Below are positions 10,860-22,260 of a stretch of DNA of 64,000 bases, piece by piece. The translations under genes were made by a program, and so were the position numbers. The notes below the pieces were generated by a model. The model saw only the letters and a program-made list of their open reading frames with translations, made no database searches and was not told the origin of the DNA. Position 1 is the first letter of the stretch; each line of letters begins with the position of its first letter. The stretch is from Nelumbo lutea. Its lineage: Eukaryota > Streptophyta > Magnoliopsida > Proteales > Nelumbonaceae. Location of the stretch: assembly GCA_022828595.1 (NCBI GenBank), contig JAKGHH010000002.1, positions 68,358,383-68,422,382 of the forward strand, written 5' to 3'.

Positions 10860-12671
10860 TTACCTCACAACCTACAGTTAATGATGAACAAAACAAGTGT
10901 AAGTGTGACCATGAAATTGAAGGGATCAGAGATCCATCATATGGATGGCCGAACCCTGCAGGAAGGTCAGGCGAAATTTCAAAAATTTCTCTCCCATGTG
11001 GGAATCACATTCCCTATTTTAGAAAACTGCATTTTCAATGATCAATCTTGAACCCAAACCAAAACATATTTGAAACCAAAAGGGAGTGGAGGGATATACC
11101 CGATACGAAGTAGTAATAAACTCCAATGAAGGTGTTCACGCCCAAGGAAAGATCCAAAGACTGCTTCCACCGAAGATGACACGGTGCAGGATAAAATAGA
11201 ATCATCAGGATGGTTCTTCAGCAAGAATCTGATGGAGGGCTAGTGAGCACGACTTCAGATTACCTTTTTCTGCCAAAAGGTAATATCAAGAACTCTTCTT
11301 GATCGCTTCCACAGGTGGAGATCGAACTGGTATGGCGGCAAGAGCAGGTGAGGAGACAGTGCAGTCAAACTGTGTTGTCTCTCTCTGGAATTCAGCAGTC
11401 AGTCAGATGATTTTTGTTGTTCTCTAATGATTCGCCCTGGTCTCCTATTTATAGCCTTAAAGAGAGGTTCTCTTAATCCCATTAAGAGTTTCCTAATCCA
11501 AATCTTGTATTTGGATCTGGACTCTCTTTAAGAGATAAGGATAATCCCTTATCTTATCTGTAGATAAAGATCAACCTTCCTAATCTAATTAGGAGTTTCC
11601 TGATCCAAATCTTTATTTGGATCTGGACTCTCTGAGTGGATAGGGATAATCCCTTATCCTATCTGTTGATCTAAATCCCAAAACCGCCCTCTTTTAATTA
11701 ATCTCATTAAGCCAGTTTGAATTGGGCTTTAGGCCCATTAAGTCCATCTGCTCACTTAGCCTCCTAACTGTTGCCCAGTTGGTTATCCTTGTATGGCGTG
11801 GGACCCAAACATTGATCTACACATCAGCCACATGGGTTCAGCCCAGCCTCTATTACAAGGCTTGGCCGAATTCACTATAGGAGACAGTGAACCCCTGAGC
11901 CCATCAGGTATTACCCTCAATGGTCTTACACTTAATCTCTCAGCCCATAATGATCAAACACTGCCCGACAAGAGAGGACCTCTCCCTCGGCTACAAGGTA
12001 CAGTGTTGCACTCTCTACTCACATGGATCCCAGGAATTAAAACCTTTTGCAAACATTTCGAAACCATAATATATATATATATATATATGTATATCTCTAT
12101 ATAAATATATTTTGCAAAACAAATTTCAACAGTTGAAATCAACTACCGGCAGTTTAGGTTTCCATCAGAGAGAGTGCATCATCGACCATTCACTTTGTTC
12201 AACAAAGGGGCTGATCCTGTCACTATGATCACCCACTCAGATGAATTCTCGAACTGTCCCAACATACCCAGGTTTTGACCCCCTCTAAGGATCTCACTGA
12301 TTGGCATATCAAAGACAGCCCAATCCGACACCTAGTGTAATATCATAATCGAGTCTAGGGCCAGGTGTAACATTCCAGTTTTACCCATCTATCTCCAAGG
12401 TCCAGGGCAATACTAGAATTCTGGTATGGTTTAGGATTTCAAGAAAACCCACACTACATGTACCTCAGGTCTCACCCTGGCAACTGAGACAAGCCACCCC
12501 AACCAACTTGGCAGCACATCACTGTCAGCCTTGGCAGGATAAATCCCCCCAGATCTATCCAACGGCTATGAAGATTCTAAACTAACACGAGTCTCATATG
12601 TGTCCAGTTTAAGGGTATTACACAGAAACACACCATAATAACATGAATCAAATATGTACTTTATTCATTTA
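10860..12671. repeat. Unclassified repeat-like stretch with duplicated block and TATA-like site
   Basis: No gene is seen. A TATTTATAG box lies near 11447. A block of about 90 bp is duplicated at 11480-11571 and 11587-11677. An (AT)n run follows at 12067-12090. The GC-balanced text with a TATA box and no coding suggests an old LTR or a non-coding derivative, but no ends could be fixed. Confidence 0.35.
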
Positions 12672-12676
12672 CATTA

Positions 12677-12887
12677 TGTTGTAAGGCTTACTTAATTGTT
12701 ACTTTATAGTTGCTGTTAGTAGGACAGTTACAGTTGCTTGTTTTTCTTCTTTCTTTTTCTTATTATTCTGATTCTAGGATATGCCGCCAGGGGCATACTT
12801 GTAATTTCAGATTCTTTTATGAAGTTAATATAAATAGAAAACTAGAGGCAGCCAGTAGATACTTTTTCTCTCAATCGTACCTCTCTC

Positions 12888-12921
<34 letters not shown>

Positions 12922-12941
12922 AATCTCCACGAATCACCACA
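12677..12941 (+). repeat. 5' LTR of the CATTA Copia element
   Basis: Begins TGTTGTAAGG and ends CACCACA. A TATA-like TAATATAAATAG lies near 12827, and a (CT)n leader lies near 12890-12918. Paired with 17894-18155. Confidence 0.95.
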
Positions 12942-12953
12942 TGGTATCAGAGC
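12942..12953 (+). other. Primer binding site, initiator-Met tRNA type
   Basis: TGGTATCAGAGC directly follows the 5' LTR, with no spacer. Confidence 0.95.
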
Positions 12954-13643
12954 TGGTTTTCTGGGTTGAAAAAGACCTACGATCCTGGTATCAGGTTTCT
13001 TAAAAGTGTTTGGACGTGGCTGTTTCTGCAGAGACCCTAGCAGGTTTCTGGCAACTGTTTCTGCAGAAAACCTAGTAGATTCTAGCGGCTGTTTCTGCAA
13101 AAACCCTAGCAGTTCTGGCAACAGTTTTTTTGGGAAACCCTAGCAGTTTCTGGCGGCAGCTTTTGTGATTTCTTTTTCCTGGCTGTAATAGCAATGAAAC
13201 CCTAGTCGGAGAAGGGTGATGCTGGTGCAGACTCCTCTTTCGATGCTGTGAAATCAAGTTCAGCTTAGCACCTTCGTACAAGTGCTGAATAGGTGTGTTT
13301 TTTGTTTCAGTTTGTCTCAGTCTTCTTTGGCCAATGGTGCGTAGGGCTCATGCCTTGATTATATAGTTATTTGTTTGGACGTTGGATGGTTAGAGTGTGT
13401 GAACTACAGTCAGACTGATTGTAATGTCTATTGGTGGTGCTGAACCGATTACCAGATTGGTTTATTGTTCTGTTTGGACGTTGTGTTGACTGAACCCCTT
13501 GTTCTCAGCAGTATTCCCTGTGTTCTCAGCAATATTTAATGTTCTTTTGCTCACATTCTAGGAGTAAACCCTGAGTTGCTCACATTCTGGTTGTGGCGGC
13601 TATGTTGTTGAGTGGTATTTGGACTGGTTTTCAGTAGTATTCA

Positions 13644-15180
13644 ATGGCAAGTCATGAATTAACTTCATCGGGAGCTACACCAACCCGCAGCACAACGGGT
13701 ATGGGAGGTGAAATGGTTTTTCCCATGCCAATTACCCCTTTAAACGGTCTGAACTACTTGGAGTGGGTTAAGAGTGTAAAACTCTATGTAACGGCAAGGG
13801 GTAAAGCTAGTTACATCAATGGAAGGGTGAAAAAACCCAAGGGTGAGATGGCTGAACATGATAGGTGGGACCAAAAAAATAGTATGGTGATGTCTTGGCT
13901 CCTCGCAGCCATGGAACCTGATGTGAAAAAGAATTTTATGTAGGCAGACTACCTATTCTAAGCAAAGGCATTACGCCAAGGTTTACCAGTTGCAAGCTGA
14001 ATCCTCAACATGTAAACAGGGAAACCGTAGCTTGTCCTCATACTATTCAGCCCTTACCTCCATATGGAAGGAATTAGACCATTATCAAGCCATAGAGTGG
14101 AAGCACAATGATGATACTAAGGCCTACAGGAAGCTGGTCTCTTAGCAACGTGTGTTTGCTTTCTTGTTGGGGCTGAACCCTGCATATGAACTGTTAAGGG
14201 TGCAGATCCTAGGAAGCAAAGAGTTGCCTACGGTTCACGAGGTATACTCCCTTGTCCAATCTGAAGAAAGTAGGCGGAATGTGATGGTTATAGCTGAGGG
14301 GGAGCAGCAAGTTGCCTTGGCTGCAGTGAATAATAGCTCCACAGGAAAGAAAAGTGACCCTAAGAAGGCGGATGATAAAGATAAGCTATTCTGTATCCAC
14401 TGTAGGCGTTCACGACATACACGTGACACTTGTTGGGACATCCACGGGAAACCCAAGTGGGCAGCAAAGAATCAAGAACAAGGTAAAGGTCATTTGAAGA
14501 AAATGAGCACAGCACATGTGGCAACCCAAGATACTCAAGTTGCCGGTAGTACCCGGGACCACCCTAATAAGTCTGATCCCAAGGAGGATATAATGAATTC
14601 ATTCAGAGAGCACCTGGAATCTTATGGTAGGGCCTTGCGGCAAATTGACAGCTCAGTCACTGGTACTCCCTCTACTTCATTTGCATCTACTTCAGGTAAT
14701 ATGGCTTCTGCATTCCATGTCACTCCCACAGATTCCCCTTGGATCATTGACTCAGGGGCCTCTAACCACATGACCAGTAAGCCTAACTTATTCCAGTCTT
14801 ATAGCCTTTTGTCAGGAAGGGATAGAGTGAGACTTGCAGATGGTTCTTTTTCTTCCATTGCAGGCCAAAGATCAATATCTTTTCCCCATGGCCTTAACCC
14901 AAATTGTGTATTGCACGCCCCTCAGCTTCCCATAAACTTGCTTTCAATTAGTAGCATTACAAGCTCCTTGAATTGTAGTGTGACCTTTTTTGCTGACTCA
15001 TGTGTTTTTCAAGATCTAACTTCTGGGAGGACGATTGGTAGAGGAAGCCTAGAGGATGGTCTCTACATTCTCGACAACAAAGCTGGTCTCTCGGTGTCAT
15101 CCTCGGAGTCGCGTAGTCAGTCAAATAAGAGTCAAACTTTCTTGTGGCATAGTCGTTTAAGTCATGTTTTTTCGAAATAA
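13644..15180 (+). pseudogene. Copia gag, protease and GAG-pre-integrase (broken)
   Basis: Gag starts at the ATG at 13644, about 690 bp after the primer site. The N-terminal block ITPLNGLNYLEWVKSVKLYV is typical. A TAG at about 13941 and another at about 14143 cut it. From 14152 one frame runs on with FLLGLNPAYELLR, then a zinc knuckle CIHCRRSRHTRDTC (CX2CX4HX4C, with Arg where Gly is usual), the protease D-S-G in PWIIDSGASNHMT near 14740, and FLWHSRLSH. The frame ends at 15178. Confidence 0.87.
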
Positions 15181-15188
15181 TAAAATGT

Positions 15189-16094
15189 TTGTTTCCAGTT
15201 TTACTTAAATCATGTTCAGTGTCAGAGTTCATGTGTCAAACGTGTCAGTTGAGCAAACAATGTAGAACAACTTTCCACTCAAGTAATAAAAGATCAAAGG
15301 TTCCTTTTCATGTTGTGTATTCTGATGTATGGGGGCCTACCAATGTAATCTCTGAGGGCGGATATAAGTACTTTATTACATTGATCGATGATTACTCTTG
15401 CTATACATGGGTAATTCCTATGCGTAGCAGAGACGAGGTTCCAAAGATAGTGAAAGACTTCCAGAGGATGGTGTTTACGCAGTTCCATGTTGAAATACAG
15501 ATCTTCCAATCTGATAATGTGAAGGAATACTTCCATGGGGAGCTCAATGAGTTCTTCTCCTCCCACGGATCTATTCATAGGAGCTCATGCGCCAGAACAC
15601 CACAACAAAATGGTGTTGCATAAAGGAAAAACAAACACCTTGAGGTAGCCTGCGGGATGATGTTACACATGAATGTCCCAAAAAGGTTTTGGGTGGATGC
15701 TATACTTGCGGTTGTGTATGTCATCAACCGCATGCCCTCCAGAGTATTGAACTACATGGCCCCTCATTAGTTATTGTACCCTCAGTCTCCTTTATTTTCC
15801 ATCCCCATGCGAGTCTTTGGTTGTTGGGCCTTTGTCCATGATTTGTCTCCATCCCGAGGTAAGTTAGATCCTCGGTCCATTCCTTGTGTCTTTCTGGGGT
15901 ACCCCTCCTCTCAAAAAGGATATCGGTGCTTTGATCCATTTAGTCGTAAATTTTTTGTCTATGGACGTGTCCTTCTTTGAGTCCGAGCCATTCTTCCCTC
16001 CTCCTCAGGGGGAGAGTCGTAGTGTGGAAGAGGAGAAGCAGGGTCAGGTATCTCTTCCTTCTATTCCGGACCTTACTCCCTTCCGTGTCTTCCA
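15189..16094 (+). pseudogene. Copia integrase (catalytic Glu codon is a stop)
   Basis: The frame 15189-15623 has CQTCQLSKQ zinc ligands, first Asp in YSDVWGP and second Asp in QSDNVKEY. Thirty-five residues after the second Asp, where the DD35E glutamate is expected (after QQNGVA), the codon is TAA at 15621-15623. A second stop (TAG, near 15771) follows. The frame then carries IPCVFLGYPSSQKGYRCFDP before a shift near 15950-16090. All three parts fit one integrase. Confidence 0.85.
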
Positions 16095-17265
16095 ATGTAC
16101 ATGTCGAAGAGATCAGCAGATAGAAATGTGGAGCAGCCAAACACTGAGCAACTAACATCATCAGACTCCCAGGAGGTAAGTCCACCCCCTAACCCTACTC
16201 CTACTATGGATGACCTTGACATCCCTATTGCCCAACGAAAGGGAGTCAGGTCTTGCACTACCAAACACCCCATTACCCACTTTGTCTCCTATGACCACAT
16301 TTCTCTCTCGTACCAAGCCTTCCTATCGGCAGTTGATTGCATCCCTGTTCCCAAAAATGTTGCAGAAGCCTTAAAATGCCCTGAATGGGTAGATGCCATG
16401 AAGGAGGAGATTAATGCCCTCCACAAAAATCAAACTTGGGAATTGGTGGATCCTCCAAAGGGGAAAGACCCCGTGGGGTGCAAATGGGTGTTCACGGTTA
16501 AGCACAAGGCAGATGGAACAGTTGAAAGGTACAAAGCAAGACTAGTAGCCAAAGGGTACACACAAGTATATGGGGTTGACTATGATGAGACTTTTGCCCC
16601 GGTGACTAAGATGAACTCGATTAGGGTTCTCCTGTCCTTAGCTGCTAATTTTAACTGAGAATTGCATCAACTGGACATAAAGAATGCTTTCCTAAATGGT
16701 GACTTAGAAGAAGAGGTATACATGGTTCAACCTCCTGGATTTTGTGCCAAGGGAAGTGAAAATAAGGTTTGCAAGCTACGGAAGTCTCTCCGTGGCTTAA
16801 AACAGTCTCCCAGAGCCTGGTTCAATAAGTTTCACATGGAAGTTCAAGAGATGGGATTCAAACAATGTCAGTCTGATCATACACTCTTTGTGAAGAGATG
16901 TCAGGAGCAGGTTGTTGTATTGATAGTGTATGTAGATGATATCATCATTACAGGAAGTTGGAGCTCAGAGATACAGAACTTGAAACAATTCCTTGCATCT
17001 AAATTTGAAGTGAAAGATCTAGGACTCCTGAAGTATTTCCTTGGGATTGAAGTTGCCCGCTCAGAAAAGGGTATCTTTGTCTCTCAAAGGAAATACACCC
17101 TTGATCTATTACGGGATACAGGTAAATTAGGTGCAAGGCCGGCAGATACTCCTATGGATGTGGACCACAAGCTAGGTGACTGTGTTGATGAACCTCTGAA
17201 AGATGTGAAGCAGTTCCAAAAGTTAGTGGGAAAGTTGATTTATCTGTCCATGACCCGTCTAGACA
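16095..17265 (+). pseudogene. Copia reverse transcriptase (broken)
   Basis: Frame 16095-16658 carries the linker and RT start: WVDAMKEEINALHKNQTWEL, GCKWVFTVKHKADGT and RLVAKGYTQVYGVDY. A TGA near 16656 stands where the first element has CGG (Arg). The same frame goes on at 16662 with LDIKNAFLNGDLEEEVYMVQ, LKQSPRAWFNKF, and the intact YVDD box near 16930. An extra G in the G-run near 17279-17284 shifts the frame. Confidence 0.88.
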
Positions 17266-17886
17266 TTGCCTATTCTGTTGGGGGTCCTGAGCCAGTTTAT
17301 GCACTCTCCTAAGAAGCCACACATGGAGGCAGCAGAGAGATTCCTTAGATACTTAAAGAAATATCTAGGAACAGGCCTACTATTGAGTAAGCACAATCAC
17401 CTAAAGGTGGAAGTCTTTACAGATGCTGATTGGGCAGGAGCTATGAATGATAGAAAGTCCACTAGTGGGTATTGCACATTTGTGGGAGGAAATCTGGTGA
17501 CCTAGAAGAGCAAGAAGCAAAGTGTGGTAGCAAGGTCAAGTGCTGAAGCTGAATATAGAGCTATGGCACATGGGGTGGCTGAAGTCCTTTGGCTAAAGAA
17601 CCTTCTAGGGGAGCTTGGAGTTGTTGTTCATAGTCCTATGTCCCTTTACTGTGACAATAAGGCTGCAATAAACATCGCCAGCAACCCAGTCCTACATGAG
17701 AGGACCAAGCATATTGAGGTGGATAAACACTTCATAAGGGAGAAACTGGAAAAAAGGGAAATTTGCATCCCTTATGTCAACTCCAAGGAACAACTTGCTG
17801 ATGTCCTTACAAAGGGGCTTCCGTGCTCGCGGCACAATGAGTTATGTGACAAGCTGGGCATGATAGACATCTTCAGCCCAACTTGA
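17266..17886 (+). pseudogene. Copia RNase H and pol C-terminus (broken)
   Basis: The frame from 17266 has VEVFTDADWAGAMNDRKST, then a TAG at about 17505 replacing the Trp of the conserved LVTW motif. After it the frame continues with ARSSAEAEYRAMAHGVAE and LYCDNKAAINIASNP, and ends IDIFSPT with TGA at 17884, against the purine tract. Catalytic residues of RNase H are present. Confidence 0.88.
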
Positions 17887-17893
17887 GGGGGAG

Positions 17894-18155
17894 TGTTGTA
17901 AGGCTTACTTAATTGTTACTTTATAGCTGCTGTTAGTAGGACAGTTACAGTTACTTGTTTTTTTTCTTTCTTTTTTCTTATTATTCTAATTCTAGGATAT
18001 GCCGCTAGGGGCATACTTGTAATTTCAGATTCTTTTATGAAGTTAATATAAATAGAAAACTGGCGGCAGCCAGTAGATACTTTTTCTCTCAACCGTACCT
18101 CTCTCTTCCTCTCTCTCTCTCTCTCTCTCTCTCCCAATCCCCACGAATCACCACA
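17894..18155 (+). repeat. 3' LTR of the CATTA Copia element
   Basis: Partner of 12677-12941. It begins TGTTGTAAGG and ends ACCACA, followed by the second CATTA (18156-18160). Confidence 0.95.
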
Positions 18156-18160
18156 CATTA

Positions 18161-18863
18161 AATGGCATAATGTACATCATTCTGATTGGAGCTAAGGGCA
18201 TACACTGTCTAACAGAAATTACCCCTACAATTTGAAATTTAAAAGAAAAAAGGGAAACAACTCAGGAAAAGAATAGAAGTCTTGCAACTTTAGGACCATT
18301 TTGATGTCCATGTCACTATGCTATGCACAAGTGGCTATTGCACTGAAATATGCTTCCTGAATAGGGAATGAAGCAGGCAATACTTGTAGACCTTCTCACC
18401 TCCACTTAGTTAGGTTACCATGGGAAAGATTCCAGTATGTATTTAGCAGATGAGCAGAAGAGAAGCCCTATTTCCAGAGATTGTCTAGCCCCTAGAATCT
18501 AAATTTTCCTACCAATGAATATGGAGGATAACTTGAAACACCAATCTTCCTTATGTATAGAGGAGCTTGGTCTCACAAAACTGAGAGATTAACATCACTT
18601 CTGTAAGCATGCTATGAAACATATAGAAATGTAACGAAAGCCTTAAGCTACTATTTTGGAGGGCTTTATAAAGTTACACAGCATTTATTATTATTATGAT
18701 TATGATTATCATTATCATTATCATCAAGTATGCTACAAGTGCATGCCTTTTCTAACTGTTTAGTCCTTACATGCTCTTGTTCTATCATTTGTCTTGATAC
18801 ATGTAGTTTTTTTATGCTGATATTTAAACACTCATGTGACTCCATGTACATACACTTTTTCAG
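18161..18863 (+). other. 3' end of a very long PPR4-like intron
   Basis: No coding is seen. The stretch ends in a pyrimidine tract and CAG (18861-18863) before the first visible exon. It contains an ATT/ATC microsatellite near 18687-18725. Its left side abuts the Copia target duplication. Confidence 0.6.
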
Positions 18864-21800
18864 ATTGGAAAAGTATCCAAAGCCTTGGAGATTGGGAAAT
18901 TGATGGAATCATGTGGCATAAAACATAATATGAAAACCTATTCCATGTTGGTTAATGGGTTTTTGAAACTAAATGATTGGGCAAATGCATTTGCGATTTT
19001 TGAGGATGTGGTGAAAGCAGGATTAAAGCCTGATGTGGTGCTCTACAATAACATTATTAGAGCATTCTGTGGGATGGGTAACATGGATCGGGCCATTCGT
19101 ATTGTCGAAGAAATGCAGAAAGAGAAGCATAGGCCTACTTCCCGGACATTTATGCCAATCATACATGGTTTTGCAAAAGCTGGGGAGATGAGAAGAGCCC
19201 TACAGGTTTTCAATATGATGAGGCGATGTGGATGCATTCCAACTGTGCACAATTTCAATGCTCTAATTCTTGGCCTTGTTGAAAAGAGACAGGTAATTTT
19301 ACTTGAGATAAAGGTGTTAAGCCTGGGCAATTTTACTAAAATGTACATGAAATACTTCTAGCTATGTGAAAATGCTCATGGACATTGACTTTCCAATCAA
19401 TGCATAGTCTCCTGCCTGCTTATAAAGCAACAATAACAAGCAGATATTAACTCCTTACCATAAGTTTCCTTCTTGGTCCATTTTCAGTGACTTATTTGAC
19501 TGTTCAATCAAGTATTGACCTCTATTGATTGGACATTAGAACAATGAGCATACAAACAACATGTATGTATGTATCGATAAAAGAAACTTTTTTCCATATC
19601 AACAAAAATGTACAAGGTGTACTTCAAGGAGAGTAGAAATAGAAGAAAGATGAATAAAATTACAATATAAGCTGCTATGTCAAGGGTCCCTTTCAACACC
19701 ACATACATATGTATGTATGTATGACCATGAAATCAGACATCGACTTTGCTCATCTAGGCACTCAATGTTTTTCTGCCTGTAATGTTATACACAGTGATCT
19801 GGATTCCCTTATTCTATGTCTAAGTCTGCATGGTCCTTCCATTTCTTCCCTCAGCCAGCTAAAATTTGTTTTCAAGTCTTCTTCCACCGCCTGTCCTGAT
19901 ATTATGATTGTAAAGCTAGTTTCAGTCCTTTGTATCACTGCCTGTAGTTCAGCAACTATGGAATTTGCATTTCCAATACATCTTGAAAACACTATCAAGA
20001 TATTTCCAAAATGATTTCTGAAAACACCACCAATTCCTTTTCTCTAGTCATATTCAAGAAGTTAATAAAGCTAGGGGATCTTATGTCTCCTTTTGTTTTC
20101 TTGTTGTTGTTATTTTGTTCTTATTTATTGCAGATGGAGAAGGCCCTTGAAGTAGTTGATGAGATGTTCATGCTGGTGTAAATTCTAATGGGCATACCTA
20201 TACAATCATCATCCATGGTTATGCTTCCCGGGGACATTGACATTCCAACGAATGCATAATCTCTTGTTTGCTCATGAAGCAACAAAAACAAGCAGATGTT
20301 AATTCCTATCCTTAGGTTTCCTTTTTGGTCTATTTTCAGTGACTTCTTTGATTGTTCAATCAGGGGTGGCCACCATCAATTGGACATTTTAGAAGTTAGA
20401 ACAATGAGCATACAAACAGCATGCACCATAGACACTATTCATATTCAAGAAATTAACAGAGCTATTGCAATTTGTCTCTCCTTTTGTTTTCTTGTTGACA
20501 TTATTATGATTTTATTTATTGCAGATGGAAAAGGCTCTTGAAGTAGTTGATGAGATGTTGCATGCTGGTGTAAATCCTAATGAGCATACCTATACAACCA
20601 TCATGCATGGTTATGCTTCTCAGGGAGATACTGGAAAAGCCTTTGAGTATTTCACCAAAATAAAAGAGGAGGGGCTAGAGCTTGATGTTTTTTCATACCA
20701 GGCACTACTCAAGGCATGTTGCAAGTCAGGCAGGATGCAAAGTGCTTTAGCAGTAACAAGGGAAATGAGTGCTCAAAAAATTCCAAGAAACACCTTTGTC
20801 TACAACATATTAATTGATGGGTAGGATAACTTTACATTGTATAGAATAATTTCCTTTTATAATTAAAGGAAAATTTATTAATGAAAAATGAAGATACAAA
20901 ACCAGGTTATAGTGAATCACCAAAAGAGCTAAAGCGAAAAAAGAAAAAAAATTACATCCATCCCTTCCCTATATGGTAGTACCTTCCCTTGCAAATCCAT
21001 ATGAAGCATAAAACCCCTCTTTTAAACTAAAATTCCAAGCATGAAGCTCCTTTAAACAACTGGCCAAGAACAACCTTCTTACAAAAGTAACACCCAGAAA
21101 CCAGCTTCTTTCATTCATCTGGTTCAGTTGCAATCACTCTCATCCCTAGGAAAGTAACCACCCTTTCTCATGGCACTGAACAGAATGGAATGGCAAAACA
21201 GGATTCATGTAGCCAACCCCGTACAGTTGGGACAAGGCTTTAGCCTCAGCTAACCACCTCCCCTACCTTTCACTTGATTTTTTTTCCAATTGCATTTCAC
21301 TTGAAACTTTAACTGTATTGTCTATCCCCTTTCCCCTTCTACCCCAACTTCTACATCTGCATCTCTTTGTTTATTACATACCTCCTATATGTGTCTCTGT
21401 ACTCAAAGTTAGCTTTCTTAGATTAGTTGTTCTCCCATATTTATCCATGTATAGTATTTCTGTTATGTAGGTGGGCTCGAAGGGGTGATGTATGGGAGGC
21501 TGCTGATCTGATGCAACAAATGAGGCAAGAAAGGGTTCTTCCTGATATCCACACCTACACCTCTTTTATAAATGCATGCTGCAAGGCTGGAGACATGCAG
21601 GTATGTCCCTAGGTGATTAGTTAAACTATTCATGTGTTATATTTTATCAGAAAATATATTTGTACAGTTCAACTTCCAAGGAAAGAATTCTGTGTGCAGA
21701 GAGCAACTAAGACAGTTGAGGAAATGGAAGTTATTGGAGTGCAGCCTAATGTGAAAACATATACTACACTGATACATGGATGGGCCCGTGCCTCCCTCCC

Positions 21801-22260
21801 AGAGAAGGCTTTGATATGCTTTGAAGAAATGAAGTCGGCCGGTTTGAAGCCTGACAAAGCTGTTTACCATTGTCTGATGACATCATTACTTTCAAGGGCT
21901 ACTGTTGCCGAAGAATACATTTACTCAGGAATTCTTTCTGTTTGTAAAGAAATGGTAGAACTAGGGTTGACTGTTGATATGGGGACTGCAGTTCATTGGT
22001 CAAAATGTTTACGCAAGATTGAGAGGACAGGTGGTGAGCTTACAGAAGCCTTGCAAAAGACCTTTCCTCCTGCTTGGAACTCATACACCACTACTAATAA
22101 AAATTATGGTCAGATGGCCAGAGATGATGGTGCATATTTGAACGATGATAATGGTGTATATTATGAGAGTGAGAATGATGTTGGCAAATATGATGATGAC
22201 AGTGATGATGAAGAGGATGGAGAGAATGATGATATAAGTGCCCACAGATTCTGTTTTTAG
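18864..22260 (+). CDS. PPR4: PPR4-like pentatricopeptide protein, C-terminal four exons
   Basis: Exons are 18864-19292, 20525-20820, 21471-21600 and 21700-22260 (stop TAG). All junctions are GT..AG, and the reading frame is kept through every one. The product is a chain of 35-residue PPR repeats (KPDVVLYNNIIRAFCGMGN, THE-like EHTYTTIMHGYASQGDTGK, RNTFVYNILIDGWARRGD, PNVKTYTTLIHGWARAS). It is followed by a non-PPR tail, VDMGTAVHWSKCLRKIE and TFPPAW, and then an acidic end rich in Asp and Glu. This order and tail match my memory of plant PPR4 (Arabidopsis At5g04810), an RRM-PPR plastid protein needed for rps12 trans-splicing. The RRM and the earlier repeats should lie upstream, but no such exon is visible left of 18864. 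The first exon has no Met start; it begins at a splice acceptor. Inference: the gene is functional if the 5' part exists beyond the window. Confidence 0.82.
19724..20012 (-). pseudogene. RNase H-like (RVT_3) fragment in PPR4-like intron 1, antisense
   Basis: The minus frame near 19998-19762 reads IVFSRCIGNANSIVAELQAV, which fits the RVT_3 RNase H pattern of plant LINEs (I-G-x-A-N-S-x-x-A-E-L-x-A). It lies inside the block of about 480 bp that only one of the two intron copies has. Flanking runs of ATGTATGTATGT occur at 19561 and 19706. This is a weak but specific motif match. Confidence 0.4.
20134..20233 (+). pseudogene. Decayed duplicate of the PPR4-like second exon (5' part)
   Basis: It matches 20525-20625 base for base except for about nine changes, and keeps the TTTATTGCAG acceptor. 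One G is missing in GAGATGTTCATG (true exon GAGATGTTGCATG), which brings an in-frame TAA into place at once. It has no 3' splice donor, because it breaks off into the intron copy at GGGGACATTGAC. Confidence 0.8.
20821..21470 (+). other. PPR4-like intron 2 with a LINE 3'-end piece
   Basis: Intron with GTAGG donor and TTATGTAG acceptor. At 21172-21262 (+) it holds the end of a LINE RT frame (MEWQNRIHVANP then LGQGF), which is the common 3' tail of plant L1-type elements. The rest shows no coding. Confidence 0.6.

Larger units (their letters stand above)
12672..18160 (+). mobile_element. Complete plus-strand Copia element with target duplication CATTA
   Basis: The coordinates include the target duplications CATTA (12672-12676 and 18156-18160). 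The element itself is 12677-18155. The LTRs are TG..CA, 265 bp and 262 bp. Inside the 5' LTR end lies TGGTATCAGAGC (12942-12953), and before the 3' LTR lies GAGGGGGAG (17885-17893). By eye the LTRs differ at about nine sites plus CT-run length. Internal order is gag, protease, integrase, RT, RNase H. At least six nonsense codons and two or more frameshifts make it inactive. It sits about 700 bp upstream of the first visible PPR4-like exon. Confidence 0.95.
19293..20524 (+). repeat. PPR4-like intron 1 with tandem duplication and duplicated exon piece
   Basis: Two copies of one intron-plus-exon segment lie in tandem. Copy 1 is intron part 19376-19560 and 20045-20133, with its exon piece at 20134-20233. 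Copy 2 is intron part 20233-20524 plus the true exon from 20525. Copy 1 contains an extra block of about 480 bp (19560-20045) absent from copy 2. The exon piece is about 8-9 percent different from the true exon by eye and has lost one G. Confidence 0.8.
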
